Below the pieces are notes generated by a model that did no database searches, was not told the origin of the DNA, and was given only the letters and a program-made list of their open reading frames with translations. The position numbers and the translations under genes are program-made. Shown piece by piece: positions 41,975-50,748 of a DNA stretch of 64,000 bases; the first letter of the stretch is position 1, and each line of letters starts with the position of its first letter. Source of the DNA: an uncultured Roseicyclus sp. (GTDB taxonomy: Bacteria; Pseudomonadota; Alphaproteobacteria; Rhodobacterales; Rhodobacteraceae); assembly GCA_947494975.1 (NCBI GenBank), contig CANLXA010000001.1, forward strand, positions 868,001 to 932,000, in the 5' to 3' direction.

Positions 41975-42036
41975 GTGATCCTCCATCCCTGATCGCGCGC
42001 CGAATACAGGCTGCGCGCCCGAAAGAAAACCAGATG

Positions 42037-42756
42037 TCAGAATTGCGCGGCGATCCCCTCGGCCAGCGCCTCGATCCCACCCATGCCCTCGGCCCCGATC
42101 ACCAGAACCTGAAGCCCGTCATCCGCGAAGGTCACGGTCGACAGCCGGTGGCGTTCGGCCTGCTCGAACCCGGTCGCGATGTTGGCGTCACCGGTGGCCA
42201 TGAGGCACACGGCAACCGGGCGACCCTGGGCATCGAGATAGGCGAATTGCACCAGCGCCTGATCCTCCCATCCCAGGATCTGCGCGCGGCGAAAATCAAG
42301 CCCGTCAATCTGGGCCAGGGACGACAGATCCCGGCCCAGAAGATAAGATACGCGGGCCACGCCGCCATCACCGGCAATCTCGCCGCTTGCCAAGGTCTCG
42401 GTGCGATAGAGCAGGTGGTAGGCCGCCGCAAAATCGCGCCAATCGCCGGGGCGGTCGGCCGCGCGGATCCCGATCAGAACCCCGCCCAACAGCAGCGCCA
42501 GCGCCACCACCGCCGCGGCAGCCAATTGCACGGCGGATCCGCGGGCCAGCACTGCGGGCAGGGGAGCGTTGGGCACAAGCGCGTCCATGTCGGGGCGCAG
42601 ACCTGACAGGTCAACGTCCAACGCAGAAAGCCGCGCCTGCAAGGCCGGATCCTCCGCGATCTCGGCCCGCAAGGCGCGTGCCTGATCCTCCGGCAAGGCA
42701 CCGTCCAGAAACGCGACGAGCAGGGCATCCGGCGCCATATGATCGACGTTGCTCAT
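42037..42756 (-). CDS. Anti-sigma factor-like membrane protein
   Basis: Single TM (AAAAVVALALLLGGVLIGI), coupled by 4-bp overlap to an ECF sigma factor. Confidence 0.75.
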   Translation of the reverse strand: MSNVDHMAPDALLVAFLDGALPEDQARALRAEIAEDPALQARLSALDVDLSGLRPDMDALVPNAPLPAVLARGSAVQLAAAAVVALALLLGGVLIGIRAADRPGDWRDFAAAYHLLYRTETLASGEIAGDGGVARVSYLLGRDLSSLAQIDGLDFRRAQILGWEDQALVQFAYLDAQGRPVAVCLMATGDANIATGFEQAERHRLSTVTFADDGLQVLVIGAEGMGGIEALAEGIAAQF

Positions 42757-43328
42757 TCCCGGCCTCCCAACCGTTCCTTCAGGCGCGCGCGGGCCGCGGC
42801 CAGCCGGCTCATGATCGTGCCGATGGGCACATCCAGCATCTCTGCCGCCTCCGCGTAGGCGAACCCCTCGACATAGACGAGCATGACCGCGCTGCGCTGC
42901 GCGTCCGACAGGTCCATCACCGCAGATAACACCTCAGTTCCGAAAAAAGTCTGTTCCGGATCACCGGGCGCGGTCAGCCCGGCCTCTTCCACCGGCACGA
43001 AGCCCGCGCCCCGTCGGACCTCGGCGGCGCGCAGACGGTTCAGCCACAGCCGGTGCAGAATGCGGAACAGCCAGCGATCCACATGGGTGCCCGACGTGAA
43101 CTGCGCGGCCTTCGCGAGGCCCTGCAGCACGGCCTCCTGCGCCAGATCTTCGGCCTCGGCCCGGTCTTTCGTCAGGCTCAACGCGTAGCGCCAGAGGCGC
43201 GGATGGATCCCCGGCACGGCGCGGCGGATCTCCTGCTCGGCCCGGGATGGAAAGATGCGGCGAATAATCTGCGTGCCCCGCGTGTTGTATGTCCAAGGCC
43301 AGGCAGACGGCCTGTCCAGACGACACAT
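42753..43328 (-). CDS. ECF-family RNA polymerase sigma factor
   Basis: DRAEAEDLAQEAVLQGL (region 2), VEGFAYAEAAEMLDVPIGTIMSRLAAARARLKE (region 4); start uncertain. Confidence 0.88.
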   Translation of the reverse strand: MCRLDRPSAWPWTYNTRGTQIIRRIFPSRAEQEIRRAVPGIHPRLWRYALSLTKDRAEAEDLAQEAVLQGLAKAAQFTSGTHVDRWLFRILHRLWLNRLRAAEVRRGAGFVPVEEAGLTAPGDPEQTFFGTEVLSAVMDLSDAQRSAVMLVYVEGFAYAEAAEMLDVPIGTIMSRLAAARARLKERLGGRE

Positions 43329-43341
43329 TAGGGAGAAGACC

Positions 43342-43782
43342 ATGTCCATGAAATATCTGATCGCGGCCGCGCTGATCACGGTGCCGGGAACTATTCTGGC
43401 ACAAGACACCCCGGCCCCCGAGGGCGCCGAAGTGTATTTCGTGTCGCTGGAAGACGGGGATGTCGTGCAATCGCCCGTCACCGTGGTCTTCGGACTGAGG
43501 GGTATGGGCGTGGCGCCTGCCGGGACCGAACGCGAAAGTACCGGCCATCACCACTTGTTCCTGAACCGCCCGCCCCTGGGCGAAGGCGAAGAGGGCGCCG
43601 ATGAGCTGCTGTACGGCATCCCGGCCGACAACAATCACATCCATTTCGGGGGCGGTCAGACCGAAGTGACGCTGGAGCTTGAGCCCGGTGAGTACACGAT
43701 GCAATTGGTCATGGGCGATCTCAACCACATCCCCCATGTGCCGCCGATCGCATCGGACGTGATCACCGTCACCGTGGAATAA
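43342..43782 (+). CDS. DUF4399-like secreted protein
   Basis: Signal peptide, GHHHLFLNRPPLGEGEEGADELLYGIPADNNHIHFGGGQTE. Confidence 0.8.
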   Translation: MSMKYLIAAALITVPGTILAQDTPAPEGAEVYFVSLEDGDVVQSPVTVVFGLRGMGVAPAGTERESTGHHHLFLNRPPLGEGEEGADELLYGIPADNNHIHFGGGQTEVTLELEPGEYTMQLVMGDLNHIPHVPPIASDVITVTVE

Positions 43783-43803
43783 CCGCACGACCCACCGCGC
43801 GCG

Positions 43804-45423
43804 GTGCCCAGCCCAGAAACAGCGCGCGGTGGCCAACGGGTGTTTCGCAGGGGTTGCGTTGCCCCTAGACTGCGCGGTGACACGAAACCACCGGGTACCC
43901 CTTTGGCCTATTCCCCCGAATTCGAGATCCGCACCGGTCAGCGCCAGGTGCTGATATCCGGTGCGCCGGTCCCGCTTGGGGCCCGCGCCTTCGATGTCTT
44001 GGCCTATCTCGATGCCCATCGCGGCCGCGTTGTGACCAAGCAGGAGCTTCTGGAACATGTATGGGGCGGTCTGGCCGTTGAAGAGGGTAACCTGACGGTT
44101 CAGATCTCGACCCTGCGAAAGGTGCTGGGGGCGCGCACGATCAGCACGGTTCCCGGCGTGGGCTATCAACTCGCCGCACCGGATGAGGCGCTGGCCCCGC
44201 TGGTGCATGTCGACGCCCCGCCGCCCCTTCCCGACAAGCCATCGCTGGCCGTCCTGCCGTTCGCCAACCTGACCGGTGATCCTCAAAACGAATACCTGGT
44301 GGATGGGATCGTGACCGATCTGATCAGCGGGCTCAGCCGCATTTCGGGTATCTTCGTGATCGCGGCGACGTCGAGCTTCGCCTTCAAGGGCAAGGTCGTT
44401 TGCCTTGAGGATGTCGGCACCGATCTGGGCGTGCGTTACGTGCTGGAAGGGTCGATCCAGAAGGCCGGCGGTGTCTTCCGCATCTCCGTTCAGCTGGTCG
44501 AGGCCGAGACAAGCCACACGATCTGGAGCCAGCGGTTCACCGGCCCGGAGGCCGAGATTTTCGAGTTGCAGGATCGGATCACCGAAGAAGTGGCCGCCGC
44601 GGCGGAGCCGGAAGTGCTGCGCGCGGAATCGCGGCGATCGACAACGAAACCCACCGATGATTTGCGGGCCTATGACCTGTGTATGCAGGCGTTTCCCTAT
44701 GTCCAGCGGCTCACCACGTTTGAAGACTTCGAGGCCGCGAAGGCGCTGTTGAACCGCGCGCTTGAGCGTGATCCCGGCTATGCGCAGGCCAAGGCGCTGA
44801 TCTGCCGGATCACTTTGGTCGCCCGGAGTGCCCGTTGGATTTCGCTCGACGAGGCCCGCACCGTCCTGCCCCTGGCCGAAACTGTGCTGGCCGACCCGCG
44901 GGGCGACGCGCTGGCATTGGCCTTTGCGGGCCATGCGATCGCGTTTCTGGGCCGGGATCCGGTGCGCGGGGTACGCATCCTCGAACAGGCCTATGCACAG
45001 AACCCCAATTCCAGCCACGTCCTGAACGCCGCGGGCTGGGTAAACGTGTATTCCGATCGGAACGACACCGCGATTGACCGGTTCAGCCGATTCATCCGGA
45101 TCAATCCGCTGGACCCGATCATCGGGCAGGCGCGCTGCGGCCTGGGCCTTGCGCTGGTCCAGGCGGAGCGGGTGGAGGAGGCCGTCGTCGTGCTTGAGCA
45201 AGCCTATGCCGAGGCACCGGAATATCTATCCATCTATTTGGGGCTGCTCTGGGTCTACTGGCTGATCGGCGATCTCGACAAGGTCGACCATTTCGGGCGC
45301 ATGATCCTGGCGCGGGAACCGGATATGACGATCTCGAAACACTTCGCCAACATTCCCTTCATCATTACCCCGCGCTTGCGCACCATCGAAGGGGCGTTTC
45401 GGCATCTCGGTATCCCGGAATAA
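43804..45423 (+). CDS. Winged-helix (OmpR-type) regulator fused to a TPR region
   Basis: RAFDVLAYLDAHRGRVVTKQELLEHVWGG wHTH, PSLAVLPFANLTGDPQNEYLVDG, TPRs; true start probably near 43903. Confidence 0.82.
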   Translation: MPSPETARGGQRVFRRGCVAPRLRGDTKPPGTPLAYSPEFEIRTGQRQVLISGAPVPLGARAFDVLAYLDAHRGRVVTKQELLEHVWGGLAVEEGNLTVQISTLRKVLGARTISTVPGVGYQLAAPDEALAPLVHVDAPPPLPDKPSLAVLPFANLTGDPQNEYLVDGIVTDLISGLSRISGIFVIAATSSFAFKGKVVCLEDVGTDLGVRYVLEGSIQKAGGVFRISVQLVEAETSHTIWSQRFTGPEAEIFELQDRITEEVAAAAEPEVLRAESRRSTTKPTDDLRAYDLCMQAFPYVQRLTTFEDFEAAKALLNRALERDPGYAQAKALICRITLVARSARWISLDEARTVLPLAETVLADPRGDALALAFAGHAIAFLGRDPVRGVRILEQAYAQNPNSSHVLNAAGWVNVYSDRNDTAIDRFSRFIRINPLDPIIGQARCGLGLALVQAERVEEAVVVLEQAYAEAPEYLSIYLGLLWVYWLIGDLDKVDHFGRMILAREPDMTISKHFANIPFIITPRLRTIEGAFRHLGIPE

Positions 45424-45429
45424 GACGGC

Positions 45430-45636
45430 CTAGCGGAGCAGATTATCAACTGCGCGGCGGCCGGCTTCGCGCCGCTCGGCCTTGGCGATTTCTTCGGCGT
45501 GATCAATATCGCCGCGCGTGAACAGGGAAGGCAGCCTTTCGAGCAGGCGCCACACCTGATGTTCAGAGGTCTCGCGCAAACGGGCCAACCGTTGGCCGCG
45601 GGCGTTCAGGTCGGATTGAGGATCGTGGCAGGACAT
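45430..45636 (-). CDS. Small hypothetical protein
   Basis: 68-aa charged ORF in a gap between genes. Confidence 0.5.
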   Translation of the reverse strand: MSCHDPQSDLNARGQRLARLRETSEHQVWRLLERLPSLFTRGDIDHAEEIAKAERREAGRRAVDNLLR

Positions 45637-45809
45637 GGGGCGTCTCCGGTGACCGGGGGATCGATGTACGACCTTGCGCCTACCGCCACGAAAACGTCCT
45701 CAAGCCCGCCCTTAATCGTTCCAAAACGTTCCTAAGCCACCGTCATTTTTTCAATGCATTGCGGCAGGTTTGGGTGTTTGATCCGGTGACACAACCACCC
45801 GAGGCCGCC

Positions 45810-46790
45810 ATGACACAGACCCCGCTGAAAGGCTGGAACCACTCGCCGGACGTGCCGCTGGAGGTCTCGCCGCTGTTTCGCTGGCCGCCGCAACCGATGC
45901 AGATCCTCGGCTGGTTCTGGAATTCCTGGTTCCTCATCTCGGAACGGCTGATCATCGTGGCCGTCGCCTTGATATCCTGGACATGGTTCCAACCGCCGCT
46001 GGAGGCGATGGCCCAAGTGTCGCCGGGCCCGGTGCTGGCGATGTTGGCCCGCAACCTGATCCTGATGTCGGTGGTGGCGGGCGGCCTGCACCTGTGGTTC
46101 TACACCTTCACCAAGCAGGGCCAGCGCCTGAAATACGATCCGCGCCCGCTGATGAAGAACGGACGCCAATTCACCCTTGGCGGCCAGATCCGCGACAACA
46201 TGTTCTGGACGCTGGCCTCCGGCGTCACGATCTGGACGGCCTATGAGGTGCTGCTGCTATGGGCGATGGCCAATGGCTACGCGCCGATGCTCACCTGGGC
46301 CGCACATCCGGTCTGGTTTGTCGCGCTCTTCTTCCTGATCCCGATATGGGAGAGCTTCTATTTTTACTGGATCCACCGCCTGCTTCACGTCCCGTTCCTC
46401 TACAAACACGTGCACGCACTGCACCATCGCAATATCAATGTCGGGCCATGGTCGGGCCTTTCGATGCATCCGGTCGAACATGTGATCTTCCTGGGCTCGG
46501 TGCTGATCCACTTCGTCGTGGCCGCGCATCCGATCCACATTCTGTTCCACCTGCAGTACTACGCGTTGACCGCGGCCACGACCCATACGGGGTTCGAGGG
46601 CATGGTGGTGAAGGACAAGAACCGGCTTAAGCTCGGCACATTCCATCACCAGATGCATCACCGCTATTTCGAGTGTAATTACGGCAGCTTGGAAATCCCG
46701 TGGGACAGGCTGTTCGGGTCGTTCCATGACGGCACGCAAGATGCCGACGCGCGGATCAAGGCGCGTCGGCAGCGGATGCAGGGGCGTTAG
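45810..46790 (+). CDS. Sterol desaturase/fatty acid hydroxylase family protein
   Basis: His boxes HRLLH, HALHHRN, HHQMHHRYFE. Confidence 0.9.
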   Translation: MTQTPLKGWNHSPDVPLEVSPLFRWPPQPMQILGWFWNSWFLISERLIIVAVALISWTWFQPPLEAMAQVSPGPVLAMLARNLILMSVVAGGLHLWFYTFTKQGQRLKYDPRPLMKNGRQFTLGGQIRDNMFWTLASGVTIWTAYEVLLLWAMANGYAPMLTWAAHPVWFVALFFLIPIWESFYFYWIHRLLHVPFLYKHVHALHHRNINVGPWSGLSMHPVEHVIFLGSVLIHFVVAAHPIHILFHLQYYALTAATTHTGFEGMVVKDKNRLKLGTFHHQMHHRYFECNYGSLEIPWDRLFGSFHDGTQDADARIKARRQRMQGR

Positions 46791-46800
46791 AGGCGCGCGC

Positions 46801-47280
46801 CTAGAATGTGATCGTGCCCTGCTCGCCCGCATCGGGCACCTCGCCCGTGACGTGGGCTTTGGCAATTTCGTAGAGAAACTTCACGCCGTTTTCGGGGGTG
46901 ATCGACACTTCGGCCGTGGCGGGCGTAAACTTCAACAAGACAACGTCGGGGTCCTGCTTGCCGCCCTCGAACCATGCCTCCGCCATGAAGTTCCACACCT
47001 CTTCCAACGCCTGCGGGTTCTCGGACTGGGCCAGCGTGCCATCCACATCCGCGTAAAGACCGGCGCCGTCACCGGCGACCACGAACTGGGCTGGTTTGGC
47101 GCCATCGGCGGTGGATGTCGCAAGGTCCGTGCCCTTGGCGGTGATGAACCAGATATGGCCCGGCACATCGTCATCCACCTGCGGTGACATTGCCACAAGG
47201 CGGCCCTGACCCTTGATGCCAAGCATACCGGCCCGCACATCATCGAGGCGGTCCCAGAACTCATGTTTCAGATCGGACAC
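46801..47280 (-). CDS. Pyridoxamine 5'-phosphate oxidase family / general stress-type protein
   Basis: WDRLDDVRAGMLGIKGQGRLVAMSP, IWFITAKGTD. Confidence 0.82.
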   Translation of the reverse strand: MSDLKHEFWDRLDDVRAGMLGIKGQGRLVAMSPQVDDDVPGHIWFITAKGTDLATSTADGAKPAQFVVAGDGAGLYADVDGTLAQSENPQALEEVWNFMAEAWFEGGKQDPDVVLLKFTPATAEVSITPENGVKFLYEIAKAHVTGEVPDAGEQGTITF

Positions 47281-47420
47281 TTGATATCTCCCGTTTCATT
47301 TCGTGTTGAAAGGTGAACGGGCAGTGCACGCGATGGTTCCGTCGTGGACGTTACGGAAGGGGGCGCGGTGGTCGGACGGCGACCAGGCGCCGCCTTCTGT
47401 TGCGCAGGGGGAGTGCCACG

Positions 47421-47453
47421 AAAAACGCCGCCCCCGGATCGCGGGGACGGCGC
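47421..47453 (-). terminator. Rho-independent terminator of rpsD
   Basis: Minus strand CGCCGTCCCCGCGATCCGGGGGCGGCG followed by TTTTT. Confidence 0.8.
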
Positions 47454-47477
47454 GTGATCGTACGACAGGCCTGAAGA

Positions 47478-48098
47478 TCAGTTCTGAGCGTAATATTCGA
47501 TGACGAGGTTCGGTTCCATCAGCACCGGATACGGCACGTCGCCGAGGCCTGGGGTCCGCACGAAGGTGGCGGACATCTTGGAATGATCCGCGTCGATGTA
47601 GTCAGGCACATCCCGCTCCGCCAGTTGGGCGGCTTCCAGAACGATGGCCAACTGCTTCGAGCGATCGCGCACCTCGATCACGTCACCCTCTTTCACGCGG
47701 TAGGAGGGGATGTTGACCTTCTGGCCGTTCACACGGACATGGCCGTGGTTCACGAACTGGCGCGCTGCGAACACGGTCGGCACGAACTTTGCACGGTAGA
47801 CGACCGCGTCAAGGCGACGCTCCAGCAGACCGATCAGGTTTTCACCGGTGTCACCCTTGACCCGGGCCGCCTCGGCGTAAATGCGCTTGAATTGTTTTTC
47901 CGTCAGATCGCCGTAGTAGCCCTTGAGCTTCTGCTTTGCGCGGAGCTGCAGGCCGAAGTCGGACATCTTGCCCTTGCGGCGCTGGCCATGCTGGCCCGGG
48001 CCATATTCGCGGCGATTGACGGGGGATTTCGGACGGCCCCAGATGTTTTCACCCATCCGGCGGTCGATTTTGTACTTGGCAGACGTGCGTTTGGTCAC
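47478..48098 (-). CDS. rpsD: 30S ribosomal protein S4
   Basis: [37 protein letters not shown] start at 48098. Confidence 0.96.
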   Translation of the reverse strand: MTKRTSAKYKIDRRMGENIWGRPKSPVNRREYGPGQHGQRRKGKMSDFGLQLRAKQKLKGYYGDLTEKQFKRIYAEAARVKGDTGENLIGLLERRLDAVVYRAKFVPTVFAARQFVNHGHVRVNGQKVNIPSYRVKEGDVIEVRDRSKQLAIVLEAAQLAERDVPDYIDADHSKMSATFVRTPGLGDVPYPVLMEPNLVIEYYAQN

Positions 48099-48133
48099 GG
48101 CTGATCTCCTTCGTTTTTGTTTTGCCGCCTCAT

Positions 48134-48167
48134 CATGTCCGAAAACCGGTTCCCACTTTTCGGGATG
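48134..48167. repeat. Palindromic intergenic element upstream of rpsD
   Basis: CATGTCCGAAAA-ccggttcccac-TTTTCGGGATG. Confidence 0.55.
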
Positions 48168-48309
48168 AGACGCGCGTCGAAGGGCGTTGTCCTCTTCCCG
48201 GATTTGGCCGGGATGACAGGGATCCTTTTGCAAGGGCCACCAACACCAATAAAAGACCCGGCCTGACGACCAGGTATGGGAGGGCTTCTAGGGGCGGATC
48301 AGGGGCCTG

Positions 48310-49404
48310 TCAATGCGCGCTGTACATGCCGCGCGCAAGGATCGGCTTGGTCGGCGCGCCATGGATCAGGATCGCGGCTTCGGCTCGGCTGAGCATCCGG
48401 CGCACGGGCGCACCGTAGGAGTGCGGGTTCACCGCGAGGTCCGGACGCATCTCCAACAGGCTGGAACGTTGCAGGTTCGACAGATGCTCCAGCCCCATGA
48501 AACCGGGATGGAAGGTTTCCACCTCAAGCCCATTGGCCCAGACCACTTCGTGCCGCTCCAGCATCAGGTGAATGTAGAACGTCTCCCGCAGGGAATGGTC
48601 GACGGTGATCCGGCTGTCGCCCACAAGGTCGGCGGCGCGGACCAGAACCTCGGCCTCCCCCCAGAGCTCGTGGGCCGCGCGCCCGGTCACCAGAATCCGG
48701 TGTTCGGGGCTGACGATCAGGTCGTCATCGGGCCGATCGATGCCAAGGGCGCCCGCCCGCATGCGGATCGGGCGCTGATCGGGCATGGCGAAGAGACGCG
48801 CGCCGGACATGCGACGATGGCCGGACCAAAGAACCTCCTGCGGGCCATTGTCACGCGTCAGGATACGGTCGCCCGTGCCCAGATCCTCGATCGCGACGTC
48901 GCCATCTTCAGTGCGAATGCGTGTGCCGGGGGTAAAGCAGATCACCGAAGGCTCGTCGGACGGGGTGGCCTTCAGGGTCTCTTCATTGCGATGCACAATC
49001 ATCAACTCGCGCCCCGAAGGTGGGGGATTGCCCGCGAACAGCAGCAAGGGTGGCGTGCCGTCTTCCAGCAGGATCGGAACGATTGTGTAGAATTTTGCGC
49101 CGTCCGAGACGATGAACGCCCCGCGAAACAGGGGATCGGCATCGGCGGCTGCGAATTCGGCGGGGTTCGGCGCGGTGTGCTGCAACAACTTGCGCACGAC
49201 CCGCGCCGCTCGGGCACGTAACTCATCTTGCTCCCGGCTGGCGGTCAGGAGGAGGGCCGACGGGTCCCCTTCCAATGGAAGAAGCGCCCCATGCCAGCTC
49301 CAGCTCATCCCTTCGGCCAGTTCTGATTGTGGTTCTGCCGGAAATCCCTCGATGCAGGTCTGCGCCCATGCGATCACGAACGCGCCCCGAAAGCTCGTAC
49401 CCAT
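48310..49404 (-). CDS. Hint-domain protein
   Basis: ICFTPGTRIRTEDGDVAIEDLGTGDRILTRD, VSPEHRILVTG, NGLEVETFHPG. Confidence 0.85.
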   Translation of the reverse strand: MGTSFRGAFVIAWAQTCIEGFPAEPQSELAEGMSWSWHGALLPLEGDPSALLLTASREQDELRARAARVVRKLLQHTAPNPAEFAAADADPLFRGAFIVSDGAKFYTIVPILLEDGTPPLLLFAGNPPPSGRELMIVHRNEETLKATPSDEPSVICFTPGTRIRTEDGDVAIEDLGTGDRILTRDNGPQEVLWSGHRRMSGARLFAMPDQRPIRMRAGALGIDRPDDDLIVSPEHRILVTGRAAHELWGEAEVLVRAADLVGDSRITVDHSLRETFYIHLMLERHEVVWANGLEVETFHPGFMGLEHLSNLQRSSLLEMRPDLAVNPHSYGAPVRRMLSRAEAAILIHGAPTKPILARGMYSAH

Positions 49405-49535
49405 CTTGCCCCGCCTCGTCAGTTTTTGACGTGCCACCGGTGGTTGATCCCCGGCGTTCAGATGGACGCTAGCAGAGGTGATTCGCTCTGGGAAGGCCCT
49501 GATTCGTTTTTTGCGAATCGGGTGCGCGGGATGTG

Positions 49536-50519
49536 TCAGAAGCGCAGCATCAGGGACATGGTGCCGACAAGCTGCCCTTCGGGCTGCGTGACAAACTCCT
49601 CAGACATGTACGTGACGCCGTAGAAGAAGTTCGACGGACCAAAGGCATAGTTGACGCCACCGCGCACCCGGTACCGCGTGTCTTCCGCGTCGGGCCCGGC
49701 ATCGGGCAGCAGAACCGAGTTGCCGACAAATGCCAGATCTCCGCCCGCGCTGAACGACCAACCATCGCCGCCATCCCCCGGAAGCGCCAGCACGCGCTGG
49801 CCCGTGATCGGGTCGCGGATCATCAGCGCTTCGTCATCATAACCGCCAAAGCGGAAATCAACGCCCGCCCGCACGATGTTTTCAACACCAACCTGCACTT
49901 CCGCGAAAGGCCGGGCCGTGGCCGCGCCCAGATCGTAGCTCCGGCCGCCTTCCCCTGTCAGGTTCAGGTGGATGCCGTCTTCGATCATGAAATTGCTCAG
50001 ATCCACATCCGAGCCACCGAAGATGCGGTGGATGGAATCGTGCAGATCCATCAGGCGTGTCTGCGGGCCGGTGATGACCAGATCGCCGTTGAGGCTCACT
50101 TCGATCCCCTGATGCTCGAAATGCGTGGCGGCGCCGAAGTAGAGCGCGGGAGCATATAGACGGTCGGTGGCGGCGGGCACCGCCAGATTATCGGGGGCAA
50201 TGATCTCACCCCGGAAATGGTATTCCATCAGCTCGAACGGTTGGCTCGGCAAAGTACCGTTCCATTCGTTGCCCCAGAACGCACTCGCCTGATAGGCGCC
50301 GGTGCGCCAGCGGTCGAAGCGGTCGCCGATCGGCATGCCGAACCAGTCATTGGTAAATATCCGTACCGTGCCAAGGCGCTCCCGCGGTTCCGGCTCATCA
50401 AGAGCCATGCCGGGGGCTGGTGCGAAATAGGGATCCACTCCGTCATCGGCCAGGGCCGCGCCGGAACACGCCATGACGCACAGGGCGTAGGCCCCCATTT
50501 TGGTTGCTGAAATTGCCAT
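49536..50519 (-). CDS. LpxR-like outer membrane protein (putative lipid A deacylase family)
   Basis: Signal peptide, TNDWFGMPIGDRFDRWRTGA, C-terminal beta-strand ending in F. Confidence 0.6.
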   Translation of the reverse strand: MAISATKMGAYALCVMACSGAALADDGVDPYFAPAPGMALDEPEPRERLGTVRIFTNDWFGMPIGDRFDRWRTGAYQASAFWGNEWNGTLPSQPFELMEYHFRGEIIAPDNLAVPAATDRLYAPALYFGAATHFEHQGIEVSLNGDLVITGPQTRLMDLHDSIHRIFGGSDVDLSNFMIEDGIHLNLTGEGGRSYDLGAATARPFAEVQVGVENIVRAGVDFRFGGYDDEALMIRDPITGQRVLALPGDGGDGWSFSAGGDLAFVGNSVLLPDAGPDAEDTRYRVRGGVNYAFGPSNFFYGVTYMSEEFVTQPEGQLVGTMSLMLRF

Positions 50520-50748
50520 AATCACTGCCCGTTTTCGTTATTGTTTCCCCGGTCGTGCCGAGGATTTGTGGCGAAAATAGCACCAAACGGCGACAAAGCT
50601 GCAGGAATTTACGTGTTGTTGGCGATCTGCCGTCGCGCTGCGGCCCAAAGGCGACACCTTTCGTCAGAGGCGCGCGGTTCGGCCACCTCTGTCGCAACAC
50701 GCGCGCAACTTGCCATGAACGAACTGTCCGCGTGCCCGCGTCAAACGG

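Noticed and set aside
42961-45201. 746-aa minus-strand ORF
   Set aside because: Antisense to the wHTH-TPR gene and crossing the sigma and DUF4399 genes; no recognisable domain.
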